Assembly (NCBI GenBank): GCA_049511415.1
Contig: JBEKYC010000073.1
Span: 1 to 35,702, forward strand
DNA from: Bog-159 sp049511415
Lineage (GTDB): Bacteria > Acidobacteriota > Terriglobia > Bryobacterales > Bryobacteraceae
Reading direction: 5' to 3'
Length of the DNA stretch: 35,702 nucleotides
Shown here: positions 24,133 to 32,767 of the stretch, piece after piece
How positions within the stretch are numbered: the first letter of the stretch is position 1
Layout of the letters: the number at the start of each line of letters is the position of its first letter
Notes under the pieces: generated by a model
What the model was told of the DNA's origin: nothing
The model's input: only the letters and a program-made list of their open reading frames with translations
Database searches by the model: none
Position numbers and translations under genes: made by a program

Positions 24133-26583
24133 ATGCGCAGCCTCTATGAGGATCTGCGCTATGCCTTCCGCGTTCTTCGGGGCAGCCCAGGGTTTACGGC
24201 GGTGGCCGTGATCACACTGGCGCTCGGCATAGCGGCGAACGCGACCGTCTTTGGCTGGATCGACACGTTGCTGGTGCGGCCGTTCCCCGGCGTGGCCCGG
24301 GACGGACAGTTGGCGGCCCTGGAAACCGTGTCGCCGAACGGGGAATATTCGAATACTTCCTACCGGGATTACCGCGACTATCGCGACAGTGTGAGGTCGT
24401 TTTCGGGTGTAGCCGCCTCGCTTATGAACGCGTTCAACGTGGGTCCGACGGAAAATCCGCGACGGATTTTCGGCGAATACGTCTCCGGCAACTACTTTGC
24501 GGTGCTGGGCGTGAAGGCGGTGCGCGGGCGGGCGTTTGCGACGCCGGAATATGCCGACAATCCGGGCGCATCTCCGGTGGCGGTGATCAGCGCACGGCTG
24601 TGGCGGAGCCTGTTTCAGGGTGACCCGGGCGTGGTGGGCCGGACGATTCGCGTGAACCGTTATCAGCTGATCGTGGTGGGCATTGCGCCGGACGATTTCC
24701 GCGGCACCATGCCCGGCATGCTGATGGAGATCTGGATCCCGGTGAACATGGCGGGGCTTCTCAACGGCCAGGGCAATTGGATGTTTGAAGACCGGGCCGC
24801 GCGGCAGATGTGGGTGACCGGGCGGCTACGTGCCGGCGTGACGCTGGCGCGGGCGAATGCGGAAGTGGAAGCGTGCGCGCGGCGCCTGGCGCAGGAAGCG
24901 CCGCGGTCAAACGAAGGTTTCCGCGGCAGCCTGATGCCCGTATGGAAGGCGCACTTCGGCGTGCAATCCCTGTTGCTGGCGCCGCTGCGGATTCTGATGG
25001 GTGTCTGCTTCGTCCTGTTTCTGATTGTGGGCGCGAACGTCGCCAACCTGCAGCTTGCGCGGGCCACTGCGCGGCGGCGCGAGCTGAGCGTGCGCATGGC
25101 GCTGGGCGCGGGCCGCGGGCGAGTGGCGCGGCAGCTTCTGACCGAGAGCCTGTCACTCGCTGCGATGGGCGCACTGGCGGGCATTCCGCTGGCGGTGTGG
25201 CTGGGACGCGCGCTCGTGTGGATGCTGCCTTCGCTCGGGTTTCCAATCGATTTCGATTTCAGCCTGAACGCGGATCTGCTCGGGTTCACCGTGCTGTTGT
25301 GCTGCGCCGGCGCTATGCTGACCGGGATCGCCCCCGCGTTGCACACGGTGCGCGGCGGCTTGATGGACGCTTTGAAGGAAGGCGGCCGGGGCGGATCGTC
25401 CGGCGCCGCACAGAACCGCACGCGCGGGCTGCTGGTGGTTTCCGAGGTGGCGCTGGCGCTGGTAGCGTTGGTGGGCACGGCACTATTCGCGCGCAGCTTC
25501 CAGAACGCACGGGCCATCCGCTCCGGCTTCGACGCGCGCAATGTCCTGTTTGCGAAATACCACCTCGATACTTTCTGTACGAATAACGAGCAGAGGGAGC
25601 AGTTCTGCCTGCGCCTGCGCGACCGGGTCAGAGATCTGCCCGGCATTGCGAACGTGAGCTTCGCCAATGTCGTGCCGGTGGAGATCGGTAGCGGCCCGTC
25701 GTCGGATGTGCGGCCCGAAGGATACGCTCCCGGTCCGAGCGAGCCGATGAGCGTGTCGAGCGCCACGATCGCGCCGGGCTTTTTCGACACCCTGCGTATT
25801 CCGCTGCTCGAAGGCCGCGATTTCACCGACCGCGACGACCGCGGCAGCCCGCTGGTGGCGATCGTCAATCAGACCTTCGCGCAGCGCTACTTCGGAGGCC
25901 ACAGCCCGGTGGGGCGCCGGGTCCTGGTGGACAGCGCATGGTCGACGGTGATCGGGCTGGTGAGAGACAGCAAGTATCACAGGCTGACGGAGCCGCCCAC
26001 TCCATACATTTATCAGCCGTACCGCCAGTGTCACGGCGGCGAGTTTTGGACGGCGTTTTTCATCCGGACGGTGGGGCCGGCGCGCGGATCCGTTGCCGCA
26101 GTGCGCCGCGAGGCGGCTGCGATCAATCCGAATGCGGGCGTCTCGGAGGTGGTGGAGTTCCAGGAGATCGTGGCCGGCTCGCTGTATGCACAGAAAGTCG
26201 CGGCGGCGCTGTTGAGCGTGCTCGGCGGCGTGTCGCTGTTGCTGGCAGCGCTGGGCATGTACAGCGTGCTGGCGTATGCCGTGAGCCGGCGTGAGCACGA
26301 GTTTGGCATCCGCCTGGCGCTGGGCGCCGCGCCGTCCGATGTGTTGGGCCTGGTGCTGCGCCGCGGCATGGCGCTCACATTGGCGGGCGTCGTGGTTGGG
26401 GCGGTGCTGGCTATCGCCGCGATGCGCATGGCCGCGGGGCTGCTGGTGGGGGTGAGCCCGGGCGATCCGACGGCCATTGCGGGCGCAGCGGTGTTTCTGG
26501 GCGTGATAGCGGTGTTAGCAAGCTACTTCCCGGCGCGGCGGGCTACGAAGGTAGATCCGGTGGTGGCGCTGCGGGACGCGTGA
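24133..26583 (+). CDS. Orphan ABC-type permease (ADOP family, MacB/FtsX-like)
   Basis: 816 residues. It opens with LYEDLRYAFRVLRGSPGFTA and ITLALGIAANATVFGWIDTL, the signature of the Acidobacterial duplicated orphan permease family (TIGR03434). Two MacB_PCD-FtsX modules follow: periplasmic domain about 50-265; membrane helices near 285-305, 340-360, 390-410; ARATARRRELSVRMALGAGR just inside the first module. A linking helix near 435-455 leads to the second periplasmic domain (about 460-690) and three last helices (700-810) with SRREHEFGIRLALGAAPSDV. No ATPase gene is adjacent, as usual for this family. It presumably couples to an ATPase encoded elsewhere for export or mechanotransmission. A candidate promoter TTGGCG-17-TACTAA ends at 24118. 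Confidence 0.93.
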   Translation: MRSLYEDLRYAFRVLRGSPGFTAVAVITLALGIAANATVFGWIDTLLVRPFPGVARDGQLAALETVSPNGEYSNTSYRDYRDYRDSVRSFSGVAASLMNAFNVGPTENPRRIFGEYVSGNYFAVLGVKAVRGRAFATPEYADNPGASPVAVISARLWRSLFQGDPGVVGRTIRVNRYQLIVVGIAPDDFRGTMPGMLMEIWIPVNMAGLLNGQGNWMFEDRAARQMWVTGRLRAGVTLARANAEVEACARRLAQEAPRSNEGFRGSLMPVWKAHFGVQSLLLAPLRILMGVCFVLFLIVGANVANLQLARATARRRELSVRMALGAGRGRVARQLLTESLSLAAMGALAGIPLAVWLGRALVWMLPSLGFPIDFDFSLNADLLGFTVLLCCAGAMLTGIAPALHTVRGGLMDALKEGGRGGSSGAAQNRTRGLLVVSEVALALVALVGTALFARSFQNARAIRSGFDARNVLFAKYHLDTFCTNNEQREQFCLRLRDRVRDLPGIANVSFANVVPVEIGSGPSSDVRPEGYAPGPSEPMSVSSATIAPGFFDTLRIPLLEGRDFTDRDDRGSPLVAIVNQTFAQRYFGGHSPVGRRVLVDSAWSTVIGLVRDSKYHRLTEPPTPYIYQPYRQCHGGEFWTAFFIRTVGPARGSVAAVRREAAAINPNAGVSEVVEFQEIVAGSLYAQKVAAALLSVLGGVSLLLAALGMYSVLAYAVSRREHEFGIRLALGAAPSDVLGLVLRRGMALTLAGVVVGAVLAIAAMRMAAGLLVGVSPGDPTAIAGAAVFLGVIAVLASYFPARRATKVDPVVALRDA

Positions 26584-26597
26584 TGGGGGCCTTGCGT

Positions 26598-26603
26598 TAG
26601 AAT
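26598..26603 (+). promoter_or_regulatory. -10 box giving a probably leaderless mRNA
   Basis: TAGAAT (five of six to consensus) ends eight bases before the ATG at 26612, and no Shine-Dalgarno intervenes. A convincing -35 is not visible, so this is tentative. Confidence 0.35.
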
Positions 26604-26611
26604 GCGGTCGA

Positions 26612-29600
26612 ATGAGGCGCTTGATTGTCCTGATTGTATTGACGCTGCCCTTGGCGCAGGCCCAAGTGCGCGTGTGGCAGGGAACGCTGAGGCTGCCTAC
26701 TTACGAAGAGGGCGCACCGGACGAGAATCCGCCGTTCGACGCCTTCGCCACTGGACGGTTCAATTATCCTTACACATTGCGGGAGAACCTGACGGGCGTG
26801 CGGGCGCCGCATGACTGGCGGGCCATCTACCTGGAAAACGAATATTTGAAATGCTCCGTGCTGCCGGATATTGGCGGGCATCTCTACACCTGCATCGATA
26901 AGATCAGCGGCCAGCCGATGTTCTACGCCAATCCTTCGATCAAGAAAGCGAACATCGGATATCGCGGGGCGTGGGCGGCGTTCGGCATCGAGTTCAATTT
27001 CCCGGTGTCGCACAACTGGGTGTCGATGTCGCCGGTCGAATTCTCATATGCCTCCCACGCCGACGGCAGCGCATCCGTACGGGTCGGCAACATCGACCGG
27101 GTGTATGGCATGGAATGGTCGGTGGAGCTGTGCCTGCGGCCGGGCAGCACGGTGCTCGAAGAGGATGTCACGCTGAACAACCGCAGCGACGCGCGGCACC
27201 GGTTTTATTGGTGGAACAATGCCGGAATCGAAGTGAAAGACGATTCGCGGATCTGCTATCCGATGCGGTTTACGGCGGCCCACGGTTTCGCCGACATCGA
27301 CACCTGGCCGGTGGATTCGACGGGCAAGGATTTGAGCGTGATCCGCAACCAGACGGATGGTCCGGTATCGCGCTTCGTGTACGGCAGCCGGGAGCCGTTC
27401 ACGGGCGTGTGGCGGCCGGACACCAACACCGGCACGGTGCACTATGCGGAGTACGCCGAGCTGCCCGCAAAGAAGATCTGGTCGTGGGGTGTGGATGCGG
27501 ATGGTCTCGACTGGCGGCGCACGCTTTCCGATAACGACAGCGCGTATGTGGAGGTGCAGGCGGGGCTGTTCCGCAATCAGGAGACTTATGCGTTTCTGGA
27601 GCCGCGGCAGACCATACGGTTCACGGAATATTGGATGCCGGCGCGCGGGATCGGCGGTATCGCACGGGCGAACCTGGCAGGCGTGCTGAATTTGAGCCGG
27701 CGGGATGGGGCGCTGGCGGCGGCGTTCAACGCCAATCGCCAGATCGAGGCGGCGACGGTGCGGATTTTGCAGGGCAAGCGGGTGGTTGGCGAGGAGAAGG
27801 TTGCGCTGACGCCGGAACGCACGTGGACGCGCGAGGTTAAGGATGCGGGGCGCGATCCATACACGTTTGAACTGGTGGATGCGGGTGGGCACGTGTTGTT
27901 GCGGCAGACGGAGGGCGTATACGACTGGGCACCGGCGGCGGAGGTGCATACCGGGCCACAGGCGCGCTATGTTGCGGGCGATCCGCTGGCGCGGGGCACG
28001 GAGTTGGAACTGCAGGGTGACTTGCTGGCGGCGCTACGGACGTATCAGGAGGGCGGGCAAAGCGTCGCGGCGGGCCGGCTGTGCGCCAGTTTGCAACGAT
28101 ACGCGGATGCGATCGGATACTTGGAGCCGGCGGCAGCCGGAGCGCCATCGGACCCGGAGATCGCGTACTACCTGGGCTTGGCGTATGATGGCGCGGGCGA
28201 TGTGGCGAAGGCGCGCACCGAGTACGAAGCGGCGGCGCGTATGCCGTCGTGGCGGGCAGCGGCGAGTCTGAAGCTGGGCGAACTGCTGGCGCGCGAGGGG
28301 GATCGGGAGGGCGCGCTGGAGCGGCTACGGGCGGCGAAGAGCGATCCACGCGTGGATGAGGAAACCATCGCACTGGAGCATGATGCCGAGGACCCGTCGC
28401 TTGTCCACGTCGATTATGGCGTGCCGGCAATTCAGCCTGCCAAAGACGCCAATCCGGAACGGCTGTTGGACCTCGCGGCGGAAGATGTGCGGCTGGGGCT
28501 CTACCGTGCAGCGGTGGATTTGCTCTCGCGCCACTTTCCAGCTCTGCCCGCGGATCAGGGTGAGCCGGGAGCCGTATCGCCGCAACAGCATCCGCTGGTG
28601 GCGTACTATCGCGGTTACAGCCGAGCCAAGCTGGGCGAATCGCCGGCGGCGGATTACGGGATTGCCCGCAAGCTATCGACGCTCTACATCTTCCCCAGCC
28701 GCGCGGAGGATCTACAGGTGCTACGCGAGGTGGTGCGCACGAATCCGGCGGACGTGACGGCGCGGTACCTGCTGGGCACACAGCTCTTCGCGCGGGGGCT
28801 GACCGACGAGGCACTGATGGAGTGGAATGCGGCGCGCGCAGCGAAGGCTCCCATTCCGGTACTGCATGCGGACATCGGACGGGCTCTGTTGCGCGAGAAG
28901 CACGACCCGGCAGGGGCGCTGGAGGCGTTTCGGGAGGGAATGAAGATCGACCCACGCAACGCGAAGCTCTATGAAGGCGCGGACGAGTCGTTGAGCCTGT
29001 TGGAGCGCCCAGCGCGGGAACTGGCTCGGTCGCTGGCGGAGTATCCGGACCTGGCGCACATGCCCACGGAACTGGTTTATGCGCTGGCGCTGGAGCGCGC
29101 GGAGGCGCAGGATTTCGATGGATCCCTGGCGCTGTTCCGTGACCGCTTCTTTGCGCGCGAGGAGGGCGGGACGAATGTGCGGCAGGTATGGATAGAAGTG
29201 CAGACGATGCAGGCGCTCTGGGATGCGGCGGGCGGACATTGCGATGCGGCACTGGCGTCGGTGGACGGCCTGGCGCGCGAGGCGCCCGGGTTGCCGTTCA
29301 CGAAGGATGGCATGCAGCCGTTCGTGGATGCGGCGCGCACACAATATCTGATCGGACAGGTGGAATCGCGCTGCGGGCGGGCGCCGCAGGCGATGGATCG
29401 GTGGCGGCGCGTGGCAGGAGCGCGCAGCGCGGCGGATCTGGTTTGGGCTTGGGGCGCGGCGCAGAAGTTGGATGGGTACGACGAACAGGGGTGGCGCTTG
29501 CGGCTGGAGGCGGCCTTGGGCGGGCCGGCAGCGGCGCATTTTCGGGAGGTGCTACTGCTGCCTGACCGGATGATGTCGCATCATCTGGCGCGGATGGCGT

Positions 29601-29650
29601 TGGCAGAGCTGAAGCTCCGGCCGGGCTCGCGCCCGCTCCCTTTGCGCTAA
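26612..29650 (+). CDS. DUF5107 domain protein with TPR repeats
   Basis: 1012 residues. Signal peptide MRRLIVLIVLTLPLAQAQ, then a beta-rich DUF5107 domain (about 30-350) of galactose-mutarotase/carbohydrate-binding type: YLENEYLKCSVLPDIGGHLY, KANIGYRGAWAAFGIEFNFP, HRFYWWNNAGIEV and GVDADGLDWRR. Residues 350-440 form a linker beta domain. From about 450 to 900 helical TPR-like repeats follow (LAYDGAGDVAKARTEYEAA; LGTQLFARGLTDEALMEWNA). Homologues occur widely in soil and gut bacteria next to carbohydrate genes, and a role in handling glycans is plausible but unproven. It is secreted or periplasmic. The 3' end interlocks with the convergent reductase: the two stops share the bases CTAA at 29647-29650. 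Confidence 0.88.
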   Translation: MRRLIVLIVLTLPLAQAQVRVWQGTLRLPTYEEGAPDENPPFDAFATGRFNYPYTLRENLTGVRAPHDWRAIYLENEYLKCSVLPDIGGHLYTCIDKISGQPMFYANPSIKKANIGYRGAWAAFGIEFNFPVSHNWVSMSPVEFSYASHADGSASVRVGNIDRVYGMEWSVELCLRPGSTVLEEDVTLNNRSDARHRFYWWNNAGIEVKDDSRICYPMRFTAAHGFADIDTWPVDSTGKDLSVIRNQTDGPVSRFVYGSREPFTGVWRPDTNTGTVHYAEYAELPAKKIWSWGVDADGLDWRRTLSDNDSAYVEVQAGLFRNQETYAFLEPRQTIRFTEYWMPARGIGGIARANLAGVLNLSRRDGALAAAFNANRQIEAATVRILQGKRVVGEEKVALTPERTWTREVKDAGRDPYTFELVDAGGHVLLRQTEGVYDWAPAAEVHTGPQARYVAGDPLARGTELELQGDLLAALRTYQEGGQSVAAGRLCASLQRYADAIGYLEPAAAGAPSDPEIAYYLGLAYDGAGDVAKARTEYEAAARMPSWRAAASLKLGELLAREGDREGALERLRAAKSDPRVDEETIALEHDAEDPSLVHVDYGVPAIQPAKDANPERLLDLAAEDVRLGLYRAAVDLLSRHFPALPADQGEPGAVSPQQHPLVAYYRGYSRAKLGESPAADYGIARKLSTLYIFPSRAEDLQVLREVVRTNPADVTARYLLGTQLFARGLTDEALMEWNAARAAKAPIPVLHADIGRALLREKHDPAGALEAFREGMKIDPRNAKLYEGADESLSLLERPARELARSLAEYPDLAHMPTELVYALALERAEAQDFDGSLALFRDRFFAREEGGTNVRQVWIEVQTMQALWDAAGGHCDAALASVDGLAREAPGLPFTKDGMQPFVDAARTQYLIGQVESRCGRAPQAMDRWRRVAGARSAADLVWAWGAAQKLDGYDEQGWRLRLEAALGGPAAAHFREVLLLPDRMMSHHLARMALAELKLRPGSRPLPLR

Positions 29651-30615
29651 TCGTAGAAGTTGCGGTTCCAGGCGTGGCGGCGGATGGTCGCCAGGGTTTC
29701 GGCGGGGAGCGGTCCGGCGGCGGAGACTTTGCAATTGGCTTCGGCATTGCGCACGGTGCGCATTCCCGGTATCACGGTGGAGACGGCGGGGTGCGAGAGG
29801 CAGAAGCGCAGCGCGATGGCGGGGAGGGCGGCGGCGTCCGCTCCGAGATCGCGGAGCAGGCTTTCCACATGCTCCCGCACCTGGCGCTTGCGATCGCCTT
29901 TGAAATAGCCTTCGCGGAAATCGCCGGGCGCGAACTGCGTGTTTTCGTCGATTTTGCCGGTGAGACTGCCTTCGTCAAAGGGCACGCGGGCGATCACGCC
30001 GATGTTGCGCGCCTGCGCCAGGGGGAACAAGTTGAGTTCGGGCGTCTGATCGAAGATGTTGTAGATCACCTGCACGGTATCGATCAAGCCGGTTTCGATG
30101 ATTTCGAGCGCCGAATCAGGCTGATGATCGTTGATGGAGATGCCCACCATGCGCGCTTTGCCCGACTGTTTGAGGTCCTCCAGGGCGCGACGCCATTCGT
30201 CGCGGGCGATCCACTCCGGATTCCAGACGTGCAGTTGCAGCAGATCGATGGTTTCGGCGCCCAGATTCCGCAGACTGCGTTCGGCCGAGCGCAGGATGTA
30301 ATCGTACGGGAAGACTTGATCGATGCCGATGCCGGGGCGCGCGGGCCACAATTGGTTTTTGGGCGGGACCTTGGTGGCAATGAAGATATCGCGGCCGGCA
30401 TCGCGCACGACCTTGCCGACCAGTTGCTCGCTATGCCCCGCTCCGTAGGCCAGCGCGGTGTCGATGAAGTTCAGGCCCAGATCGATGGCGCGGCGCAGGG
30501 CCAGGAGCGATTCGTCGTCGGTGCCGCCGAGCCATTGGGTTCCGCCGATGCCCCAGGCGCCGTATCCGATTTCACCGATTTCGAAGCCGGTTCTTCCAAG
30601 TTTTCGATATTGCAT
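29647..30615 (-). CDS. Aldo/keto reductase
   Basis: A soluble 322-residue (beta/alpha)8 oxidoreductase that should use NADPH to reduce aldehydes or ketones. The catalytic tetrad is visible: Asp52 and Tyr57 in NFIDTALAYGAGHSEQLVG, Lys82 in FIATKVPP, His129 in LLQLHVW. RKLGRTGFEIGEIGYGAWGIGG opens the domain. VNIFDQTPE-like and CLSHPAVSTVIPGMRTV segments are typical of the YdbC/general-stress AKR branch. Length is normal. The substrate cannot be told. The ATG at 30615 has TATAAT on the minus strand (30629-30624) eight bases upstream and no Shine-Dalgarno, so translation is probably leaderless. It is divergent from the gene at 30674. Confidence 0.92.
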   Translation of the reverse strand: MQYRKLGRTGFEIGEIGYGAWGIGGTQWLGGTDDESLLALRRAIDLGLNFIDTALAYGAGHSEQLVGKVVRDAGRDIFIATKVPPKNQLWPARPGIGIDQVFPYDYILRSAERSLRNLGAETIDLLQLHVWNPEWIARDEWRRALEDLKQSGKARMVGISINDHQPDSALEIIETGLIDTVQVIYNIFDQTPELNLFPLAQARNIGVIARVPFDEGSLTGKIDENTQFAPGDFREGYFKGDRKRQVREHVESLLRDLGADAAALPAIALRFCLSHPAVSTVIPGMRTVRNAEANCKVSAAGPLPAETLATIRRHAWNRNFYD

Positions 30616-30623
30616 GAGATTTC

Positions 30624-30629
30624 ATTATA
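30624..30629 (-). promoter_or_regulatory. -10 box for the aldo/keto reductase
   Basis: TATAAT on the minus strand, perfect to consensus, eight bases before the start codon; no recognisable TTGACA at 16-18 bases. It predicts an mRNA with a leader of one or two bases at most. Confidence 0.45.
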
Positions 30630-30673
30630 AGGACCTGAAACCCGGAGCGGCGTTAGACTGGTCCATAGAGGAT

Positions 30674-31441
30674 ATGCGTAGAGCGCTCATCGCGCTGTTT
30701 CTGATCGCCGTGGCGGCGTTCGCCGCGAACATCAAGCTGTACCTAAAGGATGGCGGGGTCCACATTGTGCGGGAATACCAGGTGGAAAGCGATCGCGTGA
30801 AATACTACAGCGTGGAGCGCAGCCAGTGGGAAGAGATGCCCCTGGACCTGGTGGACTTGAAGCGCACGGAGGCGGAGATTGCGGATCGCAAGGCGCAACG
30901 GTCCGAAGAATTGAAGGTGGTCGCCGAAGAAGAAGGCGCCGTAAAGGAAGCCCGCGCGGAGGTGGCCAAGATCCCGCGGGATCCGGGGGTCTACTACGTG
31001 CTGGATGGCGTGGTGAAGGAGGTGCCGGTGGCAGAATCGAAGGTACACACGAACAAAGGCCGCGAGGTGCTGAAAATACTGGCGCCGGCGCCGATCGTGA
31101 CCGGCCACGCCACCATGGAACTGGACGGCGAACATTCGAAGAACCTGATCGGCAACCGGGAGCAGGAATTCTACATTCAGCTTTCGGCGGAGGAGCGCTT
31201 CGGCATTGTGAAGCTGACGCCGGGACACCGCGTGCGGGTGGTGGAGAAGATGACGGTAGAGCCGGTGACCAAGGAAGTGCTGGAGGAACCCATCGAGGTG
31301 CAGGTGTTTCGCAAGCAGATGACGCAGGACGGGCTATACAAGCTGTGGCCGATCAAGGCGATGGCTCCGGGAGAGTATGCGGTGGTGGAGTACACGGCGG
31401 GCAAGACGAATATGCAGGTTTGGGATTTCGCGATTCAGTAA
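30674..31441 (+). CDS. Secreted coiled-coil/beta protein, unknown function
   Basis: Starting at the ATG at 30674 gives 255 residues with a signal peptide MRRALIALFLIAVAAFAA. Then IKLYLKDGGVHIVREYQVES and RVKYYSVERSQWEEMPLDLV (about 19-60) follow. A charged helix with many Glu/Lys/Ala (about 62-100, coiled coil likely) leads to a beta domain ending VVEYTAGKTNMQVWDFAIQ. The same architecture is frequent in Acidobacteria, but I know no function. The open frame reaches back to 30458, antisense to the reductase, so the later ATG that begins the signal peptide is preferred; GAGG is only two bases from it. Confidence 0.72.
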   Translation: MRRALIALFLIAVAAFAANIKLYLKDGGVHIVREYQVESDRVKYYSVERSQWEEMPLDLVDLKRTEAEIADRKAQRSEELKVVAEEEGAVKEARAEVAKIPRDPGVYYVLDGVVKEVPVAESKVHTNKGREVLKILAPAPIVTGHATMELDGEHSKNLIGNREQEFYIQLSAEERFGIVKLTPGHRVRVVEKMTVEPVTKEVLEEPIEVQVFRKQMTQDGLYKLWPIKAMAPGEYAVVEYTAGKTNMQVWDFAIQ

Positions 31442-31461
31442 TTCGCGGCAATGATATCGGC

Positions 31462-31491
31462 CACCGATAAACACCGATGAACACCGATGGC
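31462..31491. repeat. Three 10-bp CACCGAT-type tandem units
   Basis: Three adjacent 10-base units (CACCGATAAA, CACCGATGAA, CACCGATGGC) in the gap before rpmI. Similar short intergenic runs are common in large Acidobacteria and Planctomycetes genomes; function unknown. Confidence 0.55.
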
Positions 31492-31531
31492 GCATTGGGT
31501 TAGGGCGATGTGGCGCGGGCGGCCGCGGTAC

Positions 31532-31540
31532 TGCTATAAT
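31532..31540 (+). promoter_or_regulatory. Extended -10 promoter of rpmI-rplT
   Basis: TGCTATAAT is a perfect extended -10 (TGnTATAAT). No -35 match is seen at the right distance, as expected for extended -10 promoters. A start near 31547 would leave a leader of about 29 bases before rpmI, too short for the L20-binding leader known in other bacteria. Confidence 0.6.
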
Positions 31541-31575
31541 TTTAAAGATCCACCTGTTGTGATCCAGGAACATCT

Positions 31576-31770
31576 ATGCCCAAGTTGAAGACCCACAAGG
31601 GTGCGGCCAAGCGATTCAAGAAGACCGGCACCGGCAAGGTAGTTCGCCATCATGCCTTTGCCCGGCACATCCTGACGTCGAAGGCGCGCAAACGCAAGAG
31701 AAAGCTGCATAAGTCCGTGGTGGCCGATCCGTCGAACCAGCCGGCTTTGAAGCGCATGATCCCCTACTAG
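31576..31770 (+). CDS. rpmI: 50S ribosomal protein L35
   Basis: 64 residues, very basic: MPKLKTHKGAAKRFKKTGTG at the start and ALKRMIPY at the end, both diagnostic. L35 is a small component of the large ribosomal subunit. AGGA lies about seven bases before the ATG. infC, which precedes rpmI in most bacteria, is not here; the upstream neighbour is an unrelated secreted protein and a dedicated promoter lies 36 bases upstream. rplT follows after 76 bases. Confidence 0.97.
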   Translation: MPKLKTHKGAAKRFKKTGTGKVVRHHAFARHILTSKARKRKRKLHKSVVADPSNQPALKRMIPY

Positions 31771-31846
31771 GGAAACCATTTTGCGAGTGGACGGCGCGCG
31801 CACGTGCCCGATCCGCCGCTTCGTTACTATCCAAAGGAGATGAAAC

Positions 31847-32215
31847 GTGCCTAGAGTTAAACGAGGAACCAAACGCCGGGCGTCACGCCACAAGACGTTG
31901 GAACGCGCGTCCGGATTTTTTCTAACCAAGAGCAAGCTGCACCGCAGCGCGCAGGAAGCCGTCGAGAAGGCGCTCAAATATGCCTACGTCGGCCGCCGCA
32001 ACAAGAAACGCGAATTCCGTGCGTTGTGGATTGTGCGCATCAACGCGGGCTGCCGGCAAGCCGGTATTTCCTACAGCAAATTCATGCACGGCCTGAAGGC
32101 GGCCGGCATCGGGCTGGACCGCAAGGTTCTGGCGGAGGTCGCGGCGAACGACGCGGCGGGTTTCGGACTGCTGGTGGAAAAGGCCAAAGCGGCACTGGAG
32201 CCGGCAAGCTCATGA
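31847..32215 (+). CDS. rplT: 50S ribosomal protein L20
   Basis: 122 residues: PRVKRGTKRRASRHKTLERA at the N-terminus (the long basic rRNA-binding helix) and AYVGRRNKKREFRALWIVRI in the globular part. L20 is required for early assembly of the large subunit. The start is GTG at 31847 with AAAGGAG seven bases upstream. The stop TGA (32213-32215) overlaps the next ATG in the sequence ATGA, indicating translational coupling to the coiled-coil protein. Confidence 0.97.
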   Translation: MPRVKRGTKRRASRHKTLERASGFFLTKSKLHRSAQEAVEKALKYAYVGRRNKKREFRALWIVRINAGCRQAGISYSKFMHGLKAAGIGLDRKVLAEVAANDAAGFGLLVEKAKAALEPASS

Positions 32216-32454
32216 GTCTTTTGGAACAGGAAACCGATTCGCTGCAAGCGCTGGAGCAGCGCATCCAGCAGGCGGTGCACTTGGTGGCGCGGCTCCGGCA
32301 GGAGAAGGATGCAGCGGTGCAGGAAGCCGCCGACGCGCGCGCCGAAGCCTCCCGTTTGGCAGATGAGCTGAAGGGACTGCACGCCGAGCGGAAGCAGGTG
32401 CGCAGCCGCATCGAGAAGCTGCTGGGGCAGATCGACCAACTCAGCGCCGGCTAA
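32212..32454 (+). CDS. Small coiled-coil protein, ZapB-like
   Basis: 80 residues almost entirely in heptad pattern: LEQETDSLQALEQRIQQAV, LVARLRQEKDAAVQEAADAR, LADELKGLHAERKQV, SRIEKLLGQIDQL. Size, coiled coil and position directly before zapA suggest a ZapB-like partner in division-site assembly at FtsZ rings, but sequence alone does not prove it. Its ATG overlaps the rplT stop by 4 bases, and zapA follows 4 bases after its stop. Confidence 0.72.
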   Translation: MSLLEQETDSLQALEQRIQQAVHLVARLRQEKDAAVQEAADARAEASRLADELKGLHAERKQVRSRIEKLLGQIDQLSAG

Positions 32455-32458
32455 AGCG

Positions 32459-32767
32459 GTGGCCGCCAGCACGCCCGAAAAACGACCGGTCCGTGTCACC
32501 ATCCTGAGCCAGTCTTATACGCTGCTCACCGCCGGAGATCCGCGCGAAGTGGAGGAACTGGCGCAGCATTTAGACGAGCTGATGCTGTCCATCGCGGCAA
32601 AATCGCCCAATGCGGATTCGACGCGCATCGCGGTGCTGGCGTGTTTGCATCTGGCGGACCGTTTGCACAATCTGGAGCGGGATCTCAATCAATTAAAAGA
32701 ACGCGTGGACCGCAAGAGCGAGGAGTTCGCGGGTCTGCTGGAGCGGGCGCTGGAAGAGGGACTGTGA
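32459..32767 (+). CDS. zapA: Cell division protein ZapA
   Basis: 102 residues starting at GTG 32459. The N-terminal beta-hairpin PVRVTILSQSYTLLTAGDPR is typical of ZapA. Next comes VEELAQHLDELMLSIAAKSP, then STRIAVLACLHLADRLHNLE and a C-terminal coiled coil. ZapA binds FtsZ filaments and bundles them at the division ring. The upstream coiled-coil gene may encode its partner. The stop overlaps the possible GTG start of the DUF1684 gene by 4 bases. Confidence 0.88.
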   Translation: MAASTPEKRPVRVTILSQSYTLLTAGDPREVEELAQHLDELMLSIAAKSPNADSTRIAVLACLHLADRLHNLERDLNQLKERVDRKSEEFAGLLERALEEGL